NCBI GenBank assembly: GCA_029265355.1
Contig: JAJUJL010000031.1
Span: 1 to 43,211, forward strand
Reading direction: 5' to 3'
DNA: 43,211 nt
From: Chloroflexota bacterium
GTDB lineage: Bacteria; Chloroflexota; Anaerolineae; Anaerolineales; UBA4823
Shown: in pieces, positions 42,325 to 43,211 of the stretch
Layout of the letters: every line of letters begins with the position of its first letter
Position numbering within the stretch: position 1 is the stretch's first letter
Notes under the pieces: model-generated
What the model was told of the DNA's origin: nothing
What the model saw: the letters and a program-made list of their open reading frames with translations, nothing else
The model's database searches: none
Position numbers and translations under genes: made by a program

Positions 42325-42355
42325 GGGGTCCGTGCACGGGATCGTCACGAACCCC
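42325..42355 (-). terminator. Terminator of the multihaem cytochrome gene
   Basis: On the minus strand, GGGGTTCGTG pairs with CACGGACCCC (9 of 10), followed by two T-rich runs (ATTTTTATCC and TTTTTTG). It lies 110 bases past the cytochrome stop and before the mutS2 promoter region. Confidence 0.6.
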
Positions 42356-42465
42356 ATCTTCCAGGCCTTGCCTGCCAACGATCAGGCTTTCGGTGGCAGG
42401 CTGTTTATGGGATGCTTGATGCGTTGTCGTCTGCTCTTCACATACCAGATGTGCGATAGGTTCTC

Positions 42466-43211
42466 CTATGGTGCTGGTGTTGCACGGATGGTTGGCTCTG
42501 CCGAAGTCGGCGCAGGTGTGAAGCGCAAGGTCGGCTCATCGTCGGCCGATTCTTCTGTTCTGGTGATACGATCTTCCTCGCTCACTGGCAGGACAGGTAG
42601 CGCCACCGATGACTCGGGCGTAGGTGTTGGGATCAACCAGGTGTCGGTGGTGTGGCAGTTGGAGCACTGGCCGCGTGGGTGTCCGGCGGGGCGAGCGTGG
42701 CAGGCTTTGCAGTTGGTGTAGGTGATGTGGTCGAAGGTGATGTCCAGCCAATCCTCGGTGCTGTGGCAGTCAGAGCACTGCCCAGGCCAGTGGTCCTCGG
42801 CTGCCTGGTGACAGGAGATGCAATCGAGGTAGTTGGTATGGTCGAAGTCGATGATGTTCCAGTCGATGGTGACGTGACAATCAGAGCATTGGCCGATGTA
42901 ATGCTCAGGGGCGGCAATGTGGCAGGTAGCGCAGTCGGTGTAGTTGGTGTGATCGAATGAGACGACGTTCCAGTCTGCGGTGTTGTGGCAGTTCGAGCAT
43001 TGGCCAATGTAGTGACCGGGTGTGGCGATGTGACAGGAGAGGCAGTCGGTGAAACCGGTGTGATCGAAGACGATCTGCTTCCAGGAGACGGGGGCGTGAC
43101 AGTTGACGCAGGCGCCTGGGTAGTGTGCGGAGGGCGGGTTGTGGCAGGACTCGCACACCACATGACCCTCGTGAGAGAAGGAGATGCTGCTCCAGCGGGA
43201 GAAACCATGGC
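42466..43211 (-). CDS. Multihaem c-type cytochrome-like protein, N terminus outside window
   Basis: The reading frame is open to the right window edge, so this is the C-terminal 248 codons of a longer protein. Ten CxxCH haem-attachment motifs are visible. They are arranged in repeats of about 40 residues holding two motifs each, with the recurring pattern FDHT, DC-x2-CH, GQCS-x-CH and DW. Upstream, FSHEGHVVCESCH continues the pattern. A Thr/Pro-rich tail of about 75 residues follows. The regular haem spacing suggests an extracytoplasmic electron-transfer wire or a cytochrome c3-like domain protein. The signal peptide is not in view. Confidence 0.88.
   Translation of the reverse strand, partial: HGFSRWSSISFSHEGHVVCESCHNPPSAHYPGACVNCHAPVSWKQIVFDHTGFTDCLSCHIATPGHYIGQCSNCHNTADWNVVSFDHTNYTDCATCHIAAPEHYIGQCSDCHVTIDWNIIDFDHTNYLDCISCHQAAEDHWPGQCSDCHSTEDWLDITFDHITYTNCKACHARPAGHPRGQCSNCHTTDTWLIPTPTPESSVALPVLPVSEEDRITRTEESADDEPTLRFTPAPTSAEPTIRATPAP

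Noticed and set aside
42286-42378. N-terminal extension of MutS2
   Set aside because: It covers a terminator-like hairpin and the extended -10; MutS2 proteins begin near MDAKTLNTLEYPKIL.
42633-43208. Ser/Thr/Pro-rich minus-strand open frame across the cytochrome
   Set aside because: It is a shifted reading of the multihaem gene; the CxxCH frame is coherent and repeated.

Overview
The window reads as a piece of a Chloroflexota chromosome, most likely Anaerolineae-like. This is inferred from several lipoproteins with long Pro/Thr-rich linkers after the lipobox, an HtrA-type protease anchored as a lipoprotein, a helicase-associated-domain protein, a high-GC background and a multihaem CxxCH protein with a Pro/Thr-rich tail. 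No rRNA, tRNA or CRISPR array was found. Many adjacent genes overlap by 1-26 bases and read as operons.

Region by region. 1-1960 is accessory DNA: the 3' end of an IS3-family element, an AT-rich gene, and a small membrane-protein gene. The two genes sit as in an integron cassette array: each is followed by an attC-like structured site, and the second gene's stop codon lies inside the R'' box. 2.1-9.6 kb (+ strand) holds an unrecognised, possibly macro-like protein overlapping a UvrA paralogue that lacks the UvrB-binding domain. An NAD-dependent epimerase, a RimJ/L-type acetyltransferase, a decayed Fpg/Nei glycosylase gene, a small membrane protein, an AAC(2')-like acetyltransferase and endonuclease V follow. 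9.9-15.2 kb has a lipoprotein hydrolase (- strand), a repeat-containing gap, an FAD oxidoreductase, a dienelactone-hydrolase-like enzyme, a small DUF6295-like protein, an RDD membrane protein and a hypothetical protein. 15.2-17.8 kb (- strand) is a two-gene unit: a coiled-coil protein with GyrA-C-terminal-like repeats, then an Hsp70-like ATPase. It diverges from phosphoglucomutase (18.0-19.6 kb), which is followed by a DinB/maleylpyruvate-isomerase-like protein and a luciferase-family oxidoreductase.

21.4-29.8 kb contains an MttB-family methyltransferase without pyrrolysine, a repeat-rich divergent gap, the S1C/HtrA lipoprotein protease, and a minus-strand series (DUF429-like, diacylglycerol-kinase-like, helicase-associated protein, 2-hydroxyacid dehydrogenase, HAD hydrolase). 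An 11-bp tandem repeat with DnaA-box resemblance lies inside that series. 30.2-37.3 kb (+ strand) encodes a PruA-type semialdehyde dehydrogenase with a good promoter and terminator. After it come a small membrane protein, a two-subunit family I CoA-transferase, a lactate-permease-family transporter, a small membrane protein, galactokinase and a dual-specificity-like phosphatase. 37.3-43.2 kb (- strand) holds a multihaem CxxCH protein running off the window, MutS2, a 69-bp tandem duplication with palindromes, and two WD40-type lipoproteins.

The most interesting items are the integron-like cassette (1.2-1.96 kb), the Hsp70/GyrA-CTD-like pair (15.2-17.8 kb), the 69-bp repeat that includes the mutS2 stop codon, and the macro-like/UvrA2 pair.
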